Shown: positions 27,721-37,689 of the stretch, one piece after another
How the letters are laid out: each line of letters starts with the position of its first letter
Numbering within the stretch: the stretch's first letter is position 1
Assembly: GCF_009834875.1 (NCBI RefSeq)
Contig: NZ_WVHT01000003.1
Span: 248,001 to 312,000 of the forward strand
DNA from: Hufsiella arboris
GTDB lineage: Bacteria > Bacteroidota > Bacteroidia > Sphingobacteriales > Sphingobacteriaceae
Length of the DNA stretch: 64,000 nucleotides
Reading direction: 5' to 3'
Notes under the pieces: generated by a model
What the model saw: the letters and a program-made list of their open reading frames with translations, nothing else
The model's database searches: none
What the model was told of the DNA's origin: nothing
Position numbers and translations under genes: made by a program

Positions 27721-29034
27721 TTAATCAAGTTCAAGCGTGCCGGATATTTGTTTAAGCGAAACCTCAGCAAGTTTTGCTTGGTATTGAGCATTTGTGAATC
27801 TTACCCTGGCATCAACATAATTTCGTTGCGCTTCTCTGAATTCAAGGGGTGTGATGCTTCCTAACCTGAATTTAGTTACTGTAATATCAAGGTTTTGCTG
27901 AGCAATTTGCTGATTGTGCTCTTCTAACTTTACCAGTTCAATATTTGTTAAATACGTTTGATAGGCTGTTGTAAGCTGAGCCTTGATTGACTCGTTGAGC
28001 TTGTTGTATTCAAGTTTGGCGTTATCAATCAGGATGGCAGCGTTCCGCTCGTTCTTATGTTGCAAAAAACCATTAAAAATATTAATGGAAGCTGTCACAC
28101 CATAAGTAAAACCCTGCCCCTGCGAGCTTCTGGCAAATCCTAATTCAGACGTATTTTTTTGATAATTGTAGCCGGTATTTAAACCGATTACCGGATACCT
28201 GTCTGCCTTTACCTCTTTAAGACTGTATTCGGCGATTCGTTGATTGACCAAAGCTGCCTGCAAGTCCGGGTTTAGTTTCTCAGCCTGCTCCTGTAATGGT
28301 TCATAACTTAGGCCAGTATTTACCATTATGGTGTCAATTACTTTAAAATCTGTTACAGCGTTGCGCGCAATAATTTGATTGAGCTGGACTTTTATGTTTT
28401 TGATCTGTTCTACCTGACGCAACAGATTAGTGGTATCTGTGTTCAAGTCAACTGATGCATTTAACACCTCAAGCTTCGCAGCCCTCCCAATTTTGTAGCG
28501 ATTTAAGGCGATGTTATAGCGTAATTGGGAAAGCTCGAGTGCTGATTGCACTGATTTCAAGGTTTGCTGAAGACCGGCAAGCGCATAGTACGAATTAATA
28601 ACGTTTGTAAGAGTAGCCAGCACCGTTGATTTCAGATTGGCTTCGCCCAAATTGCGAAGTTCTTTCAACCGATTATAAGTTGCAAACATTCCAAAACCGT
28701 CAAAGACGGTCCAGTTTAGGTTTGCGCCATAGTTCAGATTTGTATTTTTTGCACCGTTGCGATCTACTACCTGCCCTGTCGACTGGGTTTGCTTGGTATT
28801 CGTAACAGTGGCATTATCACCAAAAGTACCAGTGACGTATGGAAATACGCCAGCATTGGCTAATGTGGCATCGTTTTTATTTATCTGTAGATTATTTTTA
28901 TACAGCTTAATATCGTAGTTATTTTCCAACGCTATTTTGATGGCTTCTTCCAGCGTTAAAACTTCCTGTGCTTTCGAAAAACTAATGCAGAAAATAATTA
29001 AGAGTGTCGTAAAACTTACGGCTTTAAATTTCAT
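27721..29034 (-). CDS. TolC-family outer-membrane efflux protein
   Basis: The outer-membrane channel of a tripartite efflux pump. I chose the ATG at 29034 (MKFKAVSFTTLLIIFCISFS, a signal peptide ending SKAQ) over an upstream in-frame ATG at 29076 that overlaps the pump gene. The mature protein (about 415 aa) has two OEP repeats. Visible are EVLTLEEAIKIALENNYDIK, the repeat-like LNYGANLNWTVFDGFGMF, LNRYKIGRAAKLEVLNASVD and TVTKFRLGSITPLEFREAQR. Last gene of the MFP-RND-TolC operon; 10 bp separates it from the pump stop. Confidence 0.93.
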   Translation of the reverse strand: MKFKAVSFTTLLIIFCISFSKAQEVLTLEEAIKIALENNYDIKLYKNNLQINKNDATLANAGVFPYVTGTFGDNATVTNTKQTQSTGQVVDRNGAKNTNLNYGANLNWTVFDGFGMFATYNRLKELRNLGEANLKSTVLATLTNVINSYYALAGLQQTLKSVQSALELSQLRYNIALNRYKIGRAAKLEVLNASVDLNTDTTNLLRQVEQIKNIKVQLNQIIARNAVTDFKVIDTIMVNTGLSYEPLQEQAEKLNPDLQAALVNQRIAEYSLKEVKADRYPVIGLNTGYNYQKNTSELGFARSSQGQGFTYGVTASINIFNGFLQHKNERNAAILIDNAKLEYNKLNESIKAQLTTAYQTYLTNIELVKLEEHNQQIAQQNLDITVTKFRLGSITPLEFREAQRNYVDARVRFTNAQYQAKLAEVSLKQISGTLELD

Positions 29035-29044
29035 TTTTTCAGGC

Positions 29045-32000
29045 TTAAATTTTAGCAACCTCCGGCTCGAGTTCATGCGTCTCTAACTTTTTCGCTTCTT
29101 CAAGACGACCGCCTTTTACATGTTCTCGAGACCACATTGAATAAATCGCCGGAATGATAAATAAGGTTAAAATAAGTGAGAACGATGTTCCGCCAACAAT
29201 AACAATACCCATTCCCATACGGCTTTTGGCCGCTGCTCCCAATGCGAGTGCAATAGGCAAAGCGCCCAGCACGATAGCCAGACTAGTCATTAAAATCGGC
29301 CGCAGGCGCGACTCGGCGGCGAGAATGATAGCCTCCATTTTGGGCTTGCCTTCTTCCTTCAGCTGATTGGCAAACTCAACGATCAGGATACCATTTTTTG
29401 TCACCAGCCCGATAAGCATTACAGTACCGATCTGGCTGAAAATATTCCATGTCTGACCAAAAAGCCATAAAGAAAGCATTGCTCCGGCAACAGCAAGCGG
29501 AACAGTGATAATGATGATCAACGGATCAATAAAACTCTCAAATTGTGCAGCAAGAATAAGATAAACCAATAACAACGCCAGTCCAAATGCAAACAAGGTG
29601 TTCGATCCGCTTTCTTTGAAGTCACGGGACTCACCTGCAAGATCCGTTGAAAAACTCTTATCGAGAACTTTTGCTGCAATACGGTCCATTGCTTCGATTC
29701 CATCACCAATGGTTTTTCCCGGAGCCAGGCCGGCAGAAACAGTAGCTGACATAAAACGGTTATTATGGAATAATTGTGGCGGACTGCTTTGCTCGTTCAT
29801 CTCAACCAGGTTGTCTAATTGGATAAGACGGCCGCTGTCGCTGCGTACGAACGTTGAGCTTAGATCCATAGGTTCTGCACGATCACGTTTGTCATATTGT
29901 CCGATAACCTGGTATTGCCTGCCATTCATTAAGAAGTAAGCAAAACGCTGTCCGCTGAGTGCAAGTTGAAGTGTTTGAGCAACATCAAGCACTGAAACAC
30001 CGAGGCTTCTGGCCTTATCCCGGTCAATAGTTACATCGATTTCCGGCTTATTGAATTTCAGATTTACATCCGAAACAGAAAATGTCGGATCATCCGCTAC
30101 AGCGTCCATGAACTGCGGCAATTTCTCCCGAAGCTTTTCAAAGTTCGGCGCCTGGATAGTGTATTGAACCGGCAAACCACCGCGTTTATTTACAGCAATG
30201 GTTGGTTGCTCGGTGAACAATATTTTGGCTTCAGAATATTTCTTAGTAAGCTTGGTGAGCTTCGTGGCAACTTCCTTTTGCGAGTGTTTCCTATCTTCCG
30301 GATCCTTAAGCGTCAAGATCAAACGACCGGTATTTACAGATCCTGTACCACCAAATCCTGGTGAAGTAATTACAAGATTCACTTTCTTTTCAGGAACCGA
30401 GTCATTCACCAGGCGGGTCATCTCGTCCATAAACTCATTGGTATATTCGTATGAAGTTCCTTCTGGTAATGTAACTGTTCCTCGAATGCTACTGCGATCG
30501 TCATAAGGTGCCGTTTCTTTCTGTAGTGTTACCCAAAATAATGCGATCAGGCCAAAACAAACAGCGACAATCGGCCAGCTGAGCCATTTTTTCTTCATGA
30601 ATGAATTAAGCGCATTTGCATAACCGCTGGTCATTTTTTCGAAATATGGCTCCGTCATTTCATAAAATTTGGACCTTTTGTGTGTCCCGCCTTTCATAAG
30701 GTAGGCGTTCAGCATAGGGGTTAGCGTTAATGACACAAATGCAGATATTAACACCGCCGATGCAATAACGACACCGAATTCACGAAACAGCCTTCCGACA
30801 AATCCTTCTAGGAAGATCACTGGCAAAAAAACTGCGGCAAGTGTTATCGAAATCGATACGACTGCGAAAAATATCTCATTCGAACCTTTAATGGCAGCCT
30901 CAATCGGCGACATGCCTTCTTCTACCTTTTTGAAAATATTTTCGGTTACCACGATACCGTCGTCCACCACTAATCCGGTTGCAAGTACAATGGCCAATAA
31001 CGTCAAAACATTTACCGAAAACCCAAAAATGTACATAACAAAAAAGGTTGCTATCAGCGAAACGGGAATATCAATCAGCGGCCTGAAGGCTATTCCCCAG
31101 TCACGGAAGAAAAGATAGATGATCAGAATTACAAGAATCAGTGCGGCTATAATTGTTTCAGCAACTTCGGTAACAGATTTCTTAATAAAAACGGTATTAT
31201 CTGAAGCCGTGTTAAGAATAATGTCTTTAGGCAGCTCGTTTTTCAGCTGTGCGACACGGTCGAGCACCGCTTTTGAAATATCGAGATAATTAGTTCCCGG
31301 TTGCGGCACAACCGCCAAACCAACCATAGGTTTACCCGATTCGGTCATCTGCGTTTCAACGTTTTCCGGGCCGAATTCAGCGCGGCCAACATCGCTGAGG
31401 CGAATGATATTGCTCCCATCTGTTTTTATGATCAGTCTTTCAAATTGATCTTCGGTAGCCAGATTTCCCAAGGTTTTTACCGTAAGCTCCGTGTTTTTTC
31501 CTGTCACTTTCCCTGACGGCAGCTCAACATTTTCGCGGTTTAATGCATCGCGGACATCCTGAGTTGTCAGCCCTAGCGCGGTTAGTTTAGTAGGATCGAT
31601 CCACAAACGCATTGCATATCGCTTCTGCCCATAGATCATTACGCTGCTTACCCCGGATATTGTCTGTAATCGTTGAGCGATCACATTTTCTGCATAGTCG
31701 CTCAGATCAAGAATATTCCGCGTTTGGCTTTGTGCCGTTAAAATAACTATCGGATCAGAATCGGCATCGGCCTTAGAAACTACAGGCGGTGCATCGATAT
31801 CTTGTGGAAGGCTTCGCTGAGCTTGCGATACTTTGTCGCGTACATCATTGGCCGCTTCTTCAAGGTTTTTGCTCAGGTCAAATTCAATCGTGATATTGCT
31901 TGAACCAAGGTTACTCGAAGACGATATATTTTTTATCCCGTCGATCGAATTAATTGACTTTTCGAGAGGCTCGGTTATCTGGGACTCAATAATATCCGGG

Positions 32001-32164
32001 TTCGCCCCTGAATAATTCGTACGAACAGAAACAATCGGCGGATCGATAGAAGGGAATTCACGAATACCCAGAAACGTAAAGCCGATGATCCCGAACAGGA
32101 TCAGAATCAGGTTCAGTACAATCGTAAGAACCGGTCTTTTAACACTTGTGGTTGATAAACTCAT
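29045..32164 (-). CDS. RND efflux permease (HAE1/AcrB-like)
   Basis: A 1039-aa inner-membrane proton-driven pump with 12 predicted helices and two large periplasmic loops. It starts LSTTSVKRPVLTIVLNLILILFG and has GIREFPSIDPPIVSVRTNYSG and SQITEPLEKSINSIDGIKN. The helix-4 motif VVDDGIVVTENIF carries the paired Asp residues of the proton relay. The central repeat includes GFVGRLFREFGVVI and TLTPMLNAYLMKGG, and the second half has GLVTKNGILIVEFANQ. The sequence resembles multidrug HAE1 pumps, not CusA-type metal pumps. It is 26 bp from the upstream adaptor gene. Confidence 0.95.
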   Translation of the reverse strand: MSLSTTSVKRPVLTIVLNLILILFGIIGFTFLGIREFPSIDPPIVSVRTNYSGANPDIIESQITEPLEKSINSIDGIKNISSSSNLGSSNITIEFDLSKNLEEAANDVRDKVSQAQRSLPQDIDAPPVVSKADADSDPIVILTAQSQTRNILDLSDYAENVIAQRLQTISGVSSVMIYGQKRYAMRLWIDPTKLTALGLTTQDVRDALNRENVELPSGKVTGKNTELTVKTLGNLATEDQFERLIIKTDGSNIIRLSDVGRAEFGPENVETQMTESGKPMVGLAVVPQPGTNYLDISKAVLDRVAQLKNELPKDIILNTASDNTVFIKKSVTEVAETIIAALILVILIIYLFFRDWGIAFRPLIDIPVSLIATFFVMYIFGFSVNVLTLLAIVLATGLVVDDGIVVTENIFKKVEEGMSPIEAAIKGSNEIFFAVVSISITLAAVFLPVIFLEGFVGRLFREFGVVIASAVLISAFVSLTLTPMLNAYLMKGGTHKRSKFYEMTEPYFEKMTSGYANALNSFMKKKWLSWPIVAVCFGLIALFWVTLQKETAPYDDRSSIRGTVTLPEGTSYEYTNEFMDEMTRLVNDSVPEKKVNLVITSPGFGGTGSVNTGRLILTLKDPEDRKHSQKEVATKLTKLTKKYSEAKILFTEQPTIAVNKRGGLPVQYTIQAPNFEKLREKLPQFMDAVADDPTFSVSDVNLKFNKPEIDVTIDRDKARSLGVSVLDVAQTLQLALSGQRFAYFLMNGRQYQVIGQYDKRDRAEPMDLSSTFVRSDSGRLIQLDNLVEMNEQSSPPQLFHNNRFMSATVSAGLAPGKTIGDGIEAMDRIAAKVLDKSFSTDLAGESRDFKESGSNTLFAFGLALLLVYLILAAQFESFIDPLIIIITVPLAVAGAMLSLWLFGQTWNIFSQIGTVMLIGLVTKNGILIVEFANQLKEEGKPKMEAIILAAESRLRPILMTSLAIVLGALPIALALGAAAKSRMGMGIVIVGGTSFSLILTLFIIPAIYSMWSREHVKGGRLEEAKKLETHELEPEVAKI

Positions 32165-32190
32165 TGCTTAGTATTTTGTATCAACACCTG

Positions 32191-33279
32191 TTAGTGGCCT
32201 TTTACTTTAACTTTTACCGGAGCCTTATCTTTTAAGCCCATCAATCCCGTGGTTATAACGGTGTCACCTGGCTTAAGACCGGAATTTACGAGAACGTCGC
32301 TATCGGTGCGGACAGTTGTTTCAATCATTACCTGTTTTGCTTCTCCATTGTTTGATATAAACACCTGTTTACCATTTAGAACCGGAATAACGGCTTGGGT
32401 AGGAACAAGCAAAGCATTCTCAATAGTAGCAAGCGGCAGCTCAACTTTTGCAAACGAACCGGGAAGCAGATCGCCGCCGGGATTAGGGGCTTTTGCTTTT
32501 AACTGAAGTGTACGGGTATTGGCGTCAATAATTGGCTCGAGGGCATAAATTATTGCCTTATAGTGTTTTTGCGATCCGGAGATTGTAAACGTCAATTGTG
32601 TATTTACTTTCAGGCGATCTGAGTATTTCTCGGGAACAGCAAATTGTATTTTGACTGGGTCGATGCTTACCAGGTTTGCAACGGCTGTAGCCGGCGTGAG
32701 ATACTCACCAACGGAGATTGCTCTTAATCCTATTTTTCCGCTAAAAGGCGCCCGGACAATAGTTTTTGCCAATTGTGCCTGTATTAGCTGTGTCTGAGCT
32801 TTCAATGCTTTTAAATCTGCCAGCGAGGTGTCGTATTCTTCCTGGCTGATCGCTTCTTTTTCCAGCAGCAATTTTGCTCTGTGTTCCGTCTCGCCGGCCA
32901 GATTCTGTTTAGTAAAAGCCTGCGACAGTTGCGCTCTCAGTTCCGAATCATCTATCCGCAAAAGTGGCTGCCCTTTTGTTACATTACTTCCTTCCTGGAA
33001 ATTGATCGCACGAACAAGGCCCGAAATCTCAGAGCGTATCTGCACCTGTTCATTGGCTTCGATACTTCCTGAAACCGATATAGTGTTAGAAAATCGCTGT
33101 GGTTTTATAACGACGCCAGACACCATTGTGGCCGGTGCGGAGCCTTTTCCTGGTCCGGCGCCTGCTCCAGGCCCGCGGCCCTGCTGCTCCTTACTTTTTT
33201 TATTTTCAATGATCCTGTAAGCAACAAGTCCACCGAATGCAATAATGATTATAGCGTAAACAATATGTTTTGTCTTCAT
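32191..33279 (-). CDS. RND periplasmic adaptor subunit (membrane-fusion protein)
   Basis: A 362-aa membrane-fusion protein. The N-terminal anchor KTKHIVYAIIIIAFGGLVAYR lacks a lipobox Cys. A Gly/Pro-rich linker (GRGPGAGAGPGKGSAPATMV) is followed by the lipoyl half-motifs (IRSEISGLVRAINFQEGSNV; VRAPFSGKIGLRAISVGEY), the alpha-hairpin (about 110-165) and a beta-barrel. It links the RND pump to TolC. It is first in the operon, and the intergenic gap to M61 (180 bp) should hold its promoter, though none was recognised with confidence. Confidence 0.93.
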   Translation of the reverse strand: MKTKHIVYAIIIIAFGGLVAYRIIENKKSKEQQGRGPGAGAGPGKGSAPATMVSGVVIKPQRFSNTISVSGSIEANEQVQIRSEISGLVRAINFQEGSNVTKGQPLLRIDDSELRAQLSQAFTKQNLAGETEHRAKLLLEKEAISQEEYDTSLADLKALKAQTQLIQAQLAKTIVRAPFSGKIGLRAISVGEYLTPATAVANLVSIDPVKIQFAVPEKYSDRLKVNTQLTFTISGSQKHYKAIIYALEPIIDANTRTLQLKAKAPNPGGDLLPGSFAKVELPLATIENALLVPTQAVIPVLNGKQVFISNNGEAKQVMIETTVRTDSDVLVNSGLKPGDTVITTGLMGLKDKAPVKVKVKGH

Positions 33280-33434
33280 AAACTAATGCCGAAGCTTTAT
33301 AAATTTTGTGATAACGGTTTATAGCTAAACTATTAAACCCAAATCTATTCCGAAGTTTTTTAATAACAGTGTTGTATCAACTATTTTACCGACGTTAAAA
33401 GATGCAAAACTGTCGTATAATTGATAGGTAACAT

Positions 33435-33442
33435 TATTTTTG
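33435..33442 (+). promoter_or_regulatory. Candidate -7 element for the M61 peptidase gene
   Basis: TATTTTTG is an exact TAnnTTTG match that would start transcription about 12 nt before the ATG at 33460. It argues against the in-frame TTG at 33421, which would lie upstream of this -7 box. No TTTG -33 box is found at the usual spacing. Confidence 0.35.
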
Positions 33443-33459
33443 CCGCACAAAACGATCGG

Positions 33460-35238
33460 ATGCTGAACAAAATTAAATTGATATTAATCCTGACAATTAT
33501 GTCCGAAATGGTTAATGCCCAACAAAAAATAAATTTCAATATTTCATTTACCGAACCTCAGGCTCATTATGTGGGCGTTAATATGAAGGTGAGCGGCTAT
33601 AAGAAAGAGTATGTGGATGTCAGAATGCCGGTATGGACTCCTGGTTCGTACCTCGTACGGGAATTTGCTAAAAACGTGGAAGAGGTTGCAGCGACGTCAG
33701 GCTCCAAAAAGCTTGATGTTAGAAAGTTAAACAAAAACACCTGGCGTGTCTATTCAAAAAACGCCGATTTCGATTTCAACTATCGCGTATATTGTTTCGA
33801 AATTTCTGTCAGAACCAGTTTTGTAGATGATTCTCATGCGTTCCTGTCATCAACCGGAATTTTTATGAATATCGACAATCAAATCCGTCAGCCGGTAACG
33901 GTGCATGTAGCACCATTCAAAGGATGGGAAAAAATATCCACCGGACTGGAACTGGTAAGAGGAAAACAGAATACATACTACGCTCCTGATTTTGACATTC
34001 TATATGATTCTCCTTTCGAAATTGGCAATCAGGACATTTTTCATTTCACGGCGTCGGGAGTGGATCATGAAGTAGCGATGTATGGAGGTGGCAATTACGA
34101 CAAAACGAATTTGCAACGCGATATGGCAAAAATCGTCGAACAGGAAACTGCCATCTACGGCGAAAATCCAAATAAGCATTACACATTCATTGTACACAAT
34201 TACAATGTTGGAAGCGGTGGATTAGAACATCTTAACTCAACCGTATTGGGTGCTTCCCGGAATGCTTATGCCACGGAAGCTGGATATTTGAATTTTCTTC
34301 GTCTGTCAGCACATGAATATTTCCACCTTTGGAACGTTAAAAGATTGCGTCCGAAGGCTTTGGGTCCGTTTGATTATAACAATGAAAATTATACCACCAA
34401 TTTATGGATCGCTGAAGGTTTTACAGCCTATTACGATAAGTTGATGGTTCACCGGGCCGGCCTGCAGTCAAGCGAGGGCTATTTATCAGCTTTGGCAACC
34501 GACATTAGCACATTGGAAAATCAGCCTGGCAAAGATATTCAGCCGCTAAGCGAGTCAAGCTTTGATGCGTGGATAAAACTTTACAGGCCAAATGAAAACA
34601 CCAAAAATTCCTCAATTTCCTATTATAATAAAGGTGCAATGATTGCCTTTTTGCTTGACCTTGCAATTATAAACTCGACAAACGCATCAAAAAAACTCGA
34701 CAATGTTATGCACGATGCGTATCATGAGTTCTACAAAAAGTTAAACAGAGGTTACACAGACCAGGAATTTAAAGCAATCCTTGAAAAAACTGCCGGAATT
34801 TCATTTGGTGAATTTTACAAAGATTATATCAACGGCCTGAAACCGCTCGACTATAATAAATATTTAGGTTACGCCGGTTTTACTCTTGAAAACACTGCCG
34901 TTAAAAACGAACCGTATCTTGGCATTGAAACTACAAAAAGAAACGACAGGCTTGTCGTTAGCAACGTTTGGCGCGGCACCGGAGCCTGGGATGGCGGCCT
35001 AAATGTGAACGATGAAATTGTCGCGGTAGATGATGTGCATATCAGCGCTGACGATCTCGCCAAAATAATTGCAGGCAAACAAGTGGGTGATAAAATAAGT
35101 GTCCAGGTTTTACGGGATGGTTTGTTAAAAGACCTATCCGTGGTACTAAAGGAGAATCCGCTTGCAAGATTTAAAATAAGTCCTGTCGCTAATCCCTCAG
35201 TAAAACAGCTGGCGGTAAGAAAGAAATGGCTGGAATAA
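33460..35238 (+). CDS. M61-family metallopeptidase with C-terminal PDZ domain
   Basis: A secreted zinc peptidase of about 592 aa. I chose the ATG at 33460 (MLNKIKLILILTIMSEMVNA, signal peptide). The N-terminal domain (about 20-180) is beta-rich. The catalytic core contains GGLEHLNSTVLGASR and SAHEYFHLWNVKRLRP, which carries the HEXXH zinc motif, then WIAEGFTAYYDKLMVHRAG with the third ligand Glu. A PDZ domain (about 470-560; VVSNVWRGTGAWDGGLNVND) follows. M61 members are glycyl aminopeptidases. It stands alone and is followed by a strong bidirectional terminator. Confidence 0.94.
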   Translation: MLNKIKLILILTIMSEMVNAQQKINFNISFTEPQAHYVGVNMKVSGYKKEYVDVRMPVWTPGSYLVREFAKNVEEVAATSGSKKLDVRKLNKNTWRVYSKNADFDFNYRVYCFEISVRTSFVDDSHAFLSSTGIFMNIDNQIRQPVTVHVAPFKGWEKISTGLELVRGKQNTYYAPDFDILYDSPFEIGNQDIFHFTASGVDHEVAMYGGGNYDKTNLQRDMAKIVEQETAIYGENPNKHYTFIVHNYNVGSGGLEHLNSTVLGASRNAYATEAGYLNFLRLSAHEYFHLWNVKRLRPKALGPFDYNNENYTTNLWIAEGFTAYYDKLMVHRAGLQSSEGYLSALATDISTLENQPGKDIQPLSESSFDAWIKLYRPNENTKNSSISYYNKGAMIAFLLDLAIINSTNASKKLDNVMHDAYHEFYKKLNRGYTDQEFKAILEKTAGISFGEFYKDYINGLKPLDYNKYLGYAGFTLENTAVKNEPYLGIETTKRNDRLVVSNVWRGTGAWDGGLNVNDEIVAVDDVHISADDLAKIIAGKQVGDKISVQVLRDGLLKDLSVVLKENPLARFKISPVANPSVKQLAVRKKWLE

Positions 35239-35270
35239 AAAAGGGGGCGAAAAAGTTCGCCCCCTTTTTT
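35237..35270. terminator. Strong bidirectional terminator
   Basis: A perfect 14-bp stem (AAAAAAGGGGGCGA/TCGCCCCCTTTTTT) has a 6-nt loop and A/T tracts on both sides. It lies between the convergent M61 gene and the 156-aa membrane-protein gene. Confidence 0.92.
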
Positions 35271-35275
35271 ATTCC

Positions 35276-35746
35276 TTAAAACGTAAATCTTACAGCAAGT
35301 CCAATATCGCTTGCCGTGACGTTAGCATCCGGCGATAGTTCCAGCCTTGGCCGCCAATCAAGCGCGAGATTAATCGGAGCTCCTCCAAATTTATAATCAA
35401 GCCCCGCCACGCCATCGATGCTAAAAAATAAGCCGGAATCATCCTGGTATTTTTGCGAACCGATACTTGCTCCAAATCCATAATACCAACGTAATCCCGG
35501 CACATCTTCAATTGGAGCATGGATCTGGTAAAGTCCGGTTAACCTTACATCTTTATACCCGTTATGCGTTCTGAAACTAAGGTTAAAATCAAGCGCGTCG
35601 TCGGCATTCAGAAACGTTTTAAAGTTAACGCCGGTGTAAGTTCCAAGGCGGACTCCTATCGCGTTTTTATAATCCTGTGCTTTCAGATTCAATGAAAAAA
35701 AGCATAAAAAGAATAGAACTAAGGCAGGTAAACATTTTCTTGTCAT
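35276..35746 (-). CDS. Small outer-membrane beta-barrel protein, unknown function
   Basis: A 156-aa exported protein. The signal peptide MTRKCLPALVLFFLCFFSLN ends near LKAQ. The mature part is a series of alternating beta-strands: NAIGVRLGTYTGVNFKTFL, DFNLSFRTHNGYKDVRLTGL, WYYGFGASIGSQ, GVAGLDYKFGG and a C-terminal SDIGLAVRFTF ending in Phe, as expected for an outer-membrane barrel of about eight strands. It resembles small OmpW/OmpX-like barrels of Bacteroidota. Ligand unknown. It is monocistronic, transcribed toward the strong terminator at 35237-35270. Confidence 0.7.
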   Translation of the reverse strand: MTRKCLPALVLFFLCFFSLNLKAQDYKNAIGVRLGTYTGVNFKTFLNADDALDFNLSFRTHNGYKDVRLTGLYQIHAPIEDVPGLRWYYGFGASIGSQKYQDDSGLFFSIDGVAGLDYKFGGAPINLALDWRPRLELSPDANVTASDIGLAVRFTF

Positions 35747-35916
35747 GTGTATTTTTAATTAGAGCGTGCGAAAATAACAGAATAAACTTTATCCGGCATG
35801 TTTATCGCCGACCGGATTTACTATGTATGCATAATTAATCCGAAATTTATTTCGTTATTTAGGTACTAAACGATAACATTGTTCAAGTGTTATTCCACTA
35901 GCCAATTTTTATTATC

Positions 35917-37689
35917 ATGAGTAGTGTAACGAGGGTTTTTGATTTACTGGATCATTCCCGGCAAAAATTCAATAAAGAGGATATTGTTTGTTGGAAAGAC
36001 AAAAACGTTTGGTTCAAGTATACAACGGCAGACTTTATTTCGGTAGTTGACCAGATAAGTCGCGGCCTTATAGCATTAGGAATCAAGAAAAACGAAAAAG
36101 TAGGTGTCATGTCTGGAAACCGGCCCGAATGGAATATCTGCGATTTCGCAATTATGCAGATCGGCGCCACGCAGGTTCCTATGTATCCAACTTTATCAAA
36201 TACCGACATCAAGTTTATTTTAAACGATGCCGGAGTAAAGATCGTTTTTGCGTCCAACAAAGAACTGGCAGATAAAATAGCGCCTGTATGTTCAGAGACC
36301 AGCGTCAAAATTTTCACATTCGACACTGTCGAAGGTTATGCCAACTATTCTGAGGTAATCGAACTTGGTAAAAACCATGAGTCGACTAACCTCCAGACAT
36401 TTCGTGATAACGTCACACCGGATGATCTGTTGACTCTTATTTACACTTCTGGAACTACCGGAACGCCGAAAGGTGTTATGTTAACGCACAATAACCTGGT
36501 AAGTAACTTCACAATTTGTTCTAAATTATTTCCGGAAGGATATAACAAAGCGTTAAGCTTTCTGCCCCTGTCGCATATTTTTGAGCGGATGGTGGTCTAT
36601 ATGTATTTCTACCTGGGCATTTCTGTTTATTACGCCGAAAGTACGGATACCATCGTAGCCGATATGAATGAAGTAAATCCGCACGGTTTTACAACGGTTC
36701 CGAGACTTCTTGAAAAAGTTTATGATAAAATTGTTGCGAAAGGCAATGAACAAACCGGAATTAAACGGAAGATATTTTTCTGGGCACTGAAGCTGGGCCT
36801 CAATTATGAGTTTGACGGTAAAAACGGCTGGTGGTATGAGTTACAGCTATCGCTTGCTAATAAACTCGTTTTCACGAAATGGCGGGAAGCTCTCGGAGGA
36901 AATATTAAAGCTATTATTTCCGGCGGAGCAGCACTTCAGCCAAGGTTAGCAAGGGTTTTCTGGGCGGCAAAGATTCCGATATTGGAAGGATACGGATTAA
37001 CGGAAACTTCACCTGTAATCGCTGTGAATGGATTCGGAGCGACGAAGTTTGGAACGGTTGGCAAGCCTATAAATAATGTAGAGGTTAAGATCGCGGAAGA
37101 TGGGGAAATCATGTTTAAAGGTCCTAATCTGATGAAAGGCTATTACAACCGCCCCGATCTGACTGCAGATATATTTGACCAGGATGGATTTTATCACACC
37201 GGTGATATTGGCGAACTGAGTGCTGACGGTTATTTGTGCATCACCGACAGAAAAAAGGAAATGTTTAAAACAGCTGGCGGGAAATATATCGCTCCGCAAA
37301 TGCTGGAAAATAAATATAAAGAGTGCCCTCTCATTGAGCAAGTGATGGTTGTTGGTGAAAACAGGCGTTTTCCCTCGGCATTAATAGTTCCGTCTTTCGA
37401 AGCGCTTTCCAAATGGTGCGAGTTACACGGATTCGCCTTTTCATCCAAGGAAGAAATGATCAAAGATTCGCATGTAATTGAAAAGTATCAGCAGGAAATC
37501 AATAAATACAACCAGGGCTTCGGTCACTGGGAACAAGTGAAAAAATTTGCTTTACTTCCTAAAGAATGGAGTATCGAAAGTGGCGAAATGACGCCGAAGC
37601 TTAGTTTTAAGCGAAAAGTAATTCTCGAAAAAAATAAAGATATTGTGGACCAAATTTATAATGATCCACGTCATGTCGAGGTACCTTAA
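35917..37689 (+). CDS. Long-chain fatty-acid-CoA ligase (AMP-forming)
   Basis: A 590-aa acyl-adenylate-forming enzyme. It contains the P-loop LIYTSGTTGTPKGVMLTH (about residues 172-189), the FLPLSHIFERMVVY segment, the A5 motif EGYGLTETSPVIAVNG, and the C-terminal TGDIGELSADGYLCITDRKKE with the hinge Asp/Lys. The catalytic Lys is in the GEMTPKLSFKRKVI segment. It activates fatty acids for beta-oxidation or lipid synthesis and resembles the FAA1/FadD15-like group of Bacteroidota. Its 3' end overlaps the start of the gamma-glutamyltransferase gene by 17 bp, so the two are probably co-transcribed. Confidence 0.93.
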   Translation: MSSVTRVFDLLDHSRQKFNKEDIVCWKDKNVWFKYTTADFISVVDQISRGLIALGIKKNEKVGVMSGNRPEWNICDFAIMQIGATQVPMYPTLSNTDIKFILNDAGVKIVFASNKELADKIAPVCSETSVKIFTFDTVEGYANYSEVIELGKNHESTNLQTFRDNVTPDDLLTLIYTSGTTGTPKGVMLTHNNLVSNFTICSKLFPEGYNKALSFLPLSHIFERMVVYMYFYLGISVYYAESTDTIVADMNEVNPHGFTTVPRLLEKVYDKIVAKGNEQTGIKRKIFFWALKLGLNYEFDGKNGWWYELQLSLANKLVFTKWREALGGNIKAIISGGAALQPRLARVFWAAKIPILEGYGLTETSPVIAVNGFGATKFGTVGKPINNVEVKIAEDGEIMFKGPNLMKGYYNRPDLTADIFDQDGFYHTGDIGELSADGYLCITDRKKEMFKTAGGKYIAPQMLENKYKECPLIEQVMVVGENRRFPSALIVPSFEALSKWCELHGFAFSSKEEMIKDSHVIEKYQQEINKYNQGFGHWEQVKKFALLPKEWSIESGEMTPKLSFKRKVILEKNKDIVDQIYNDPRHVEVP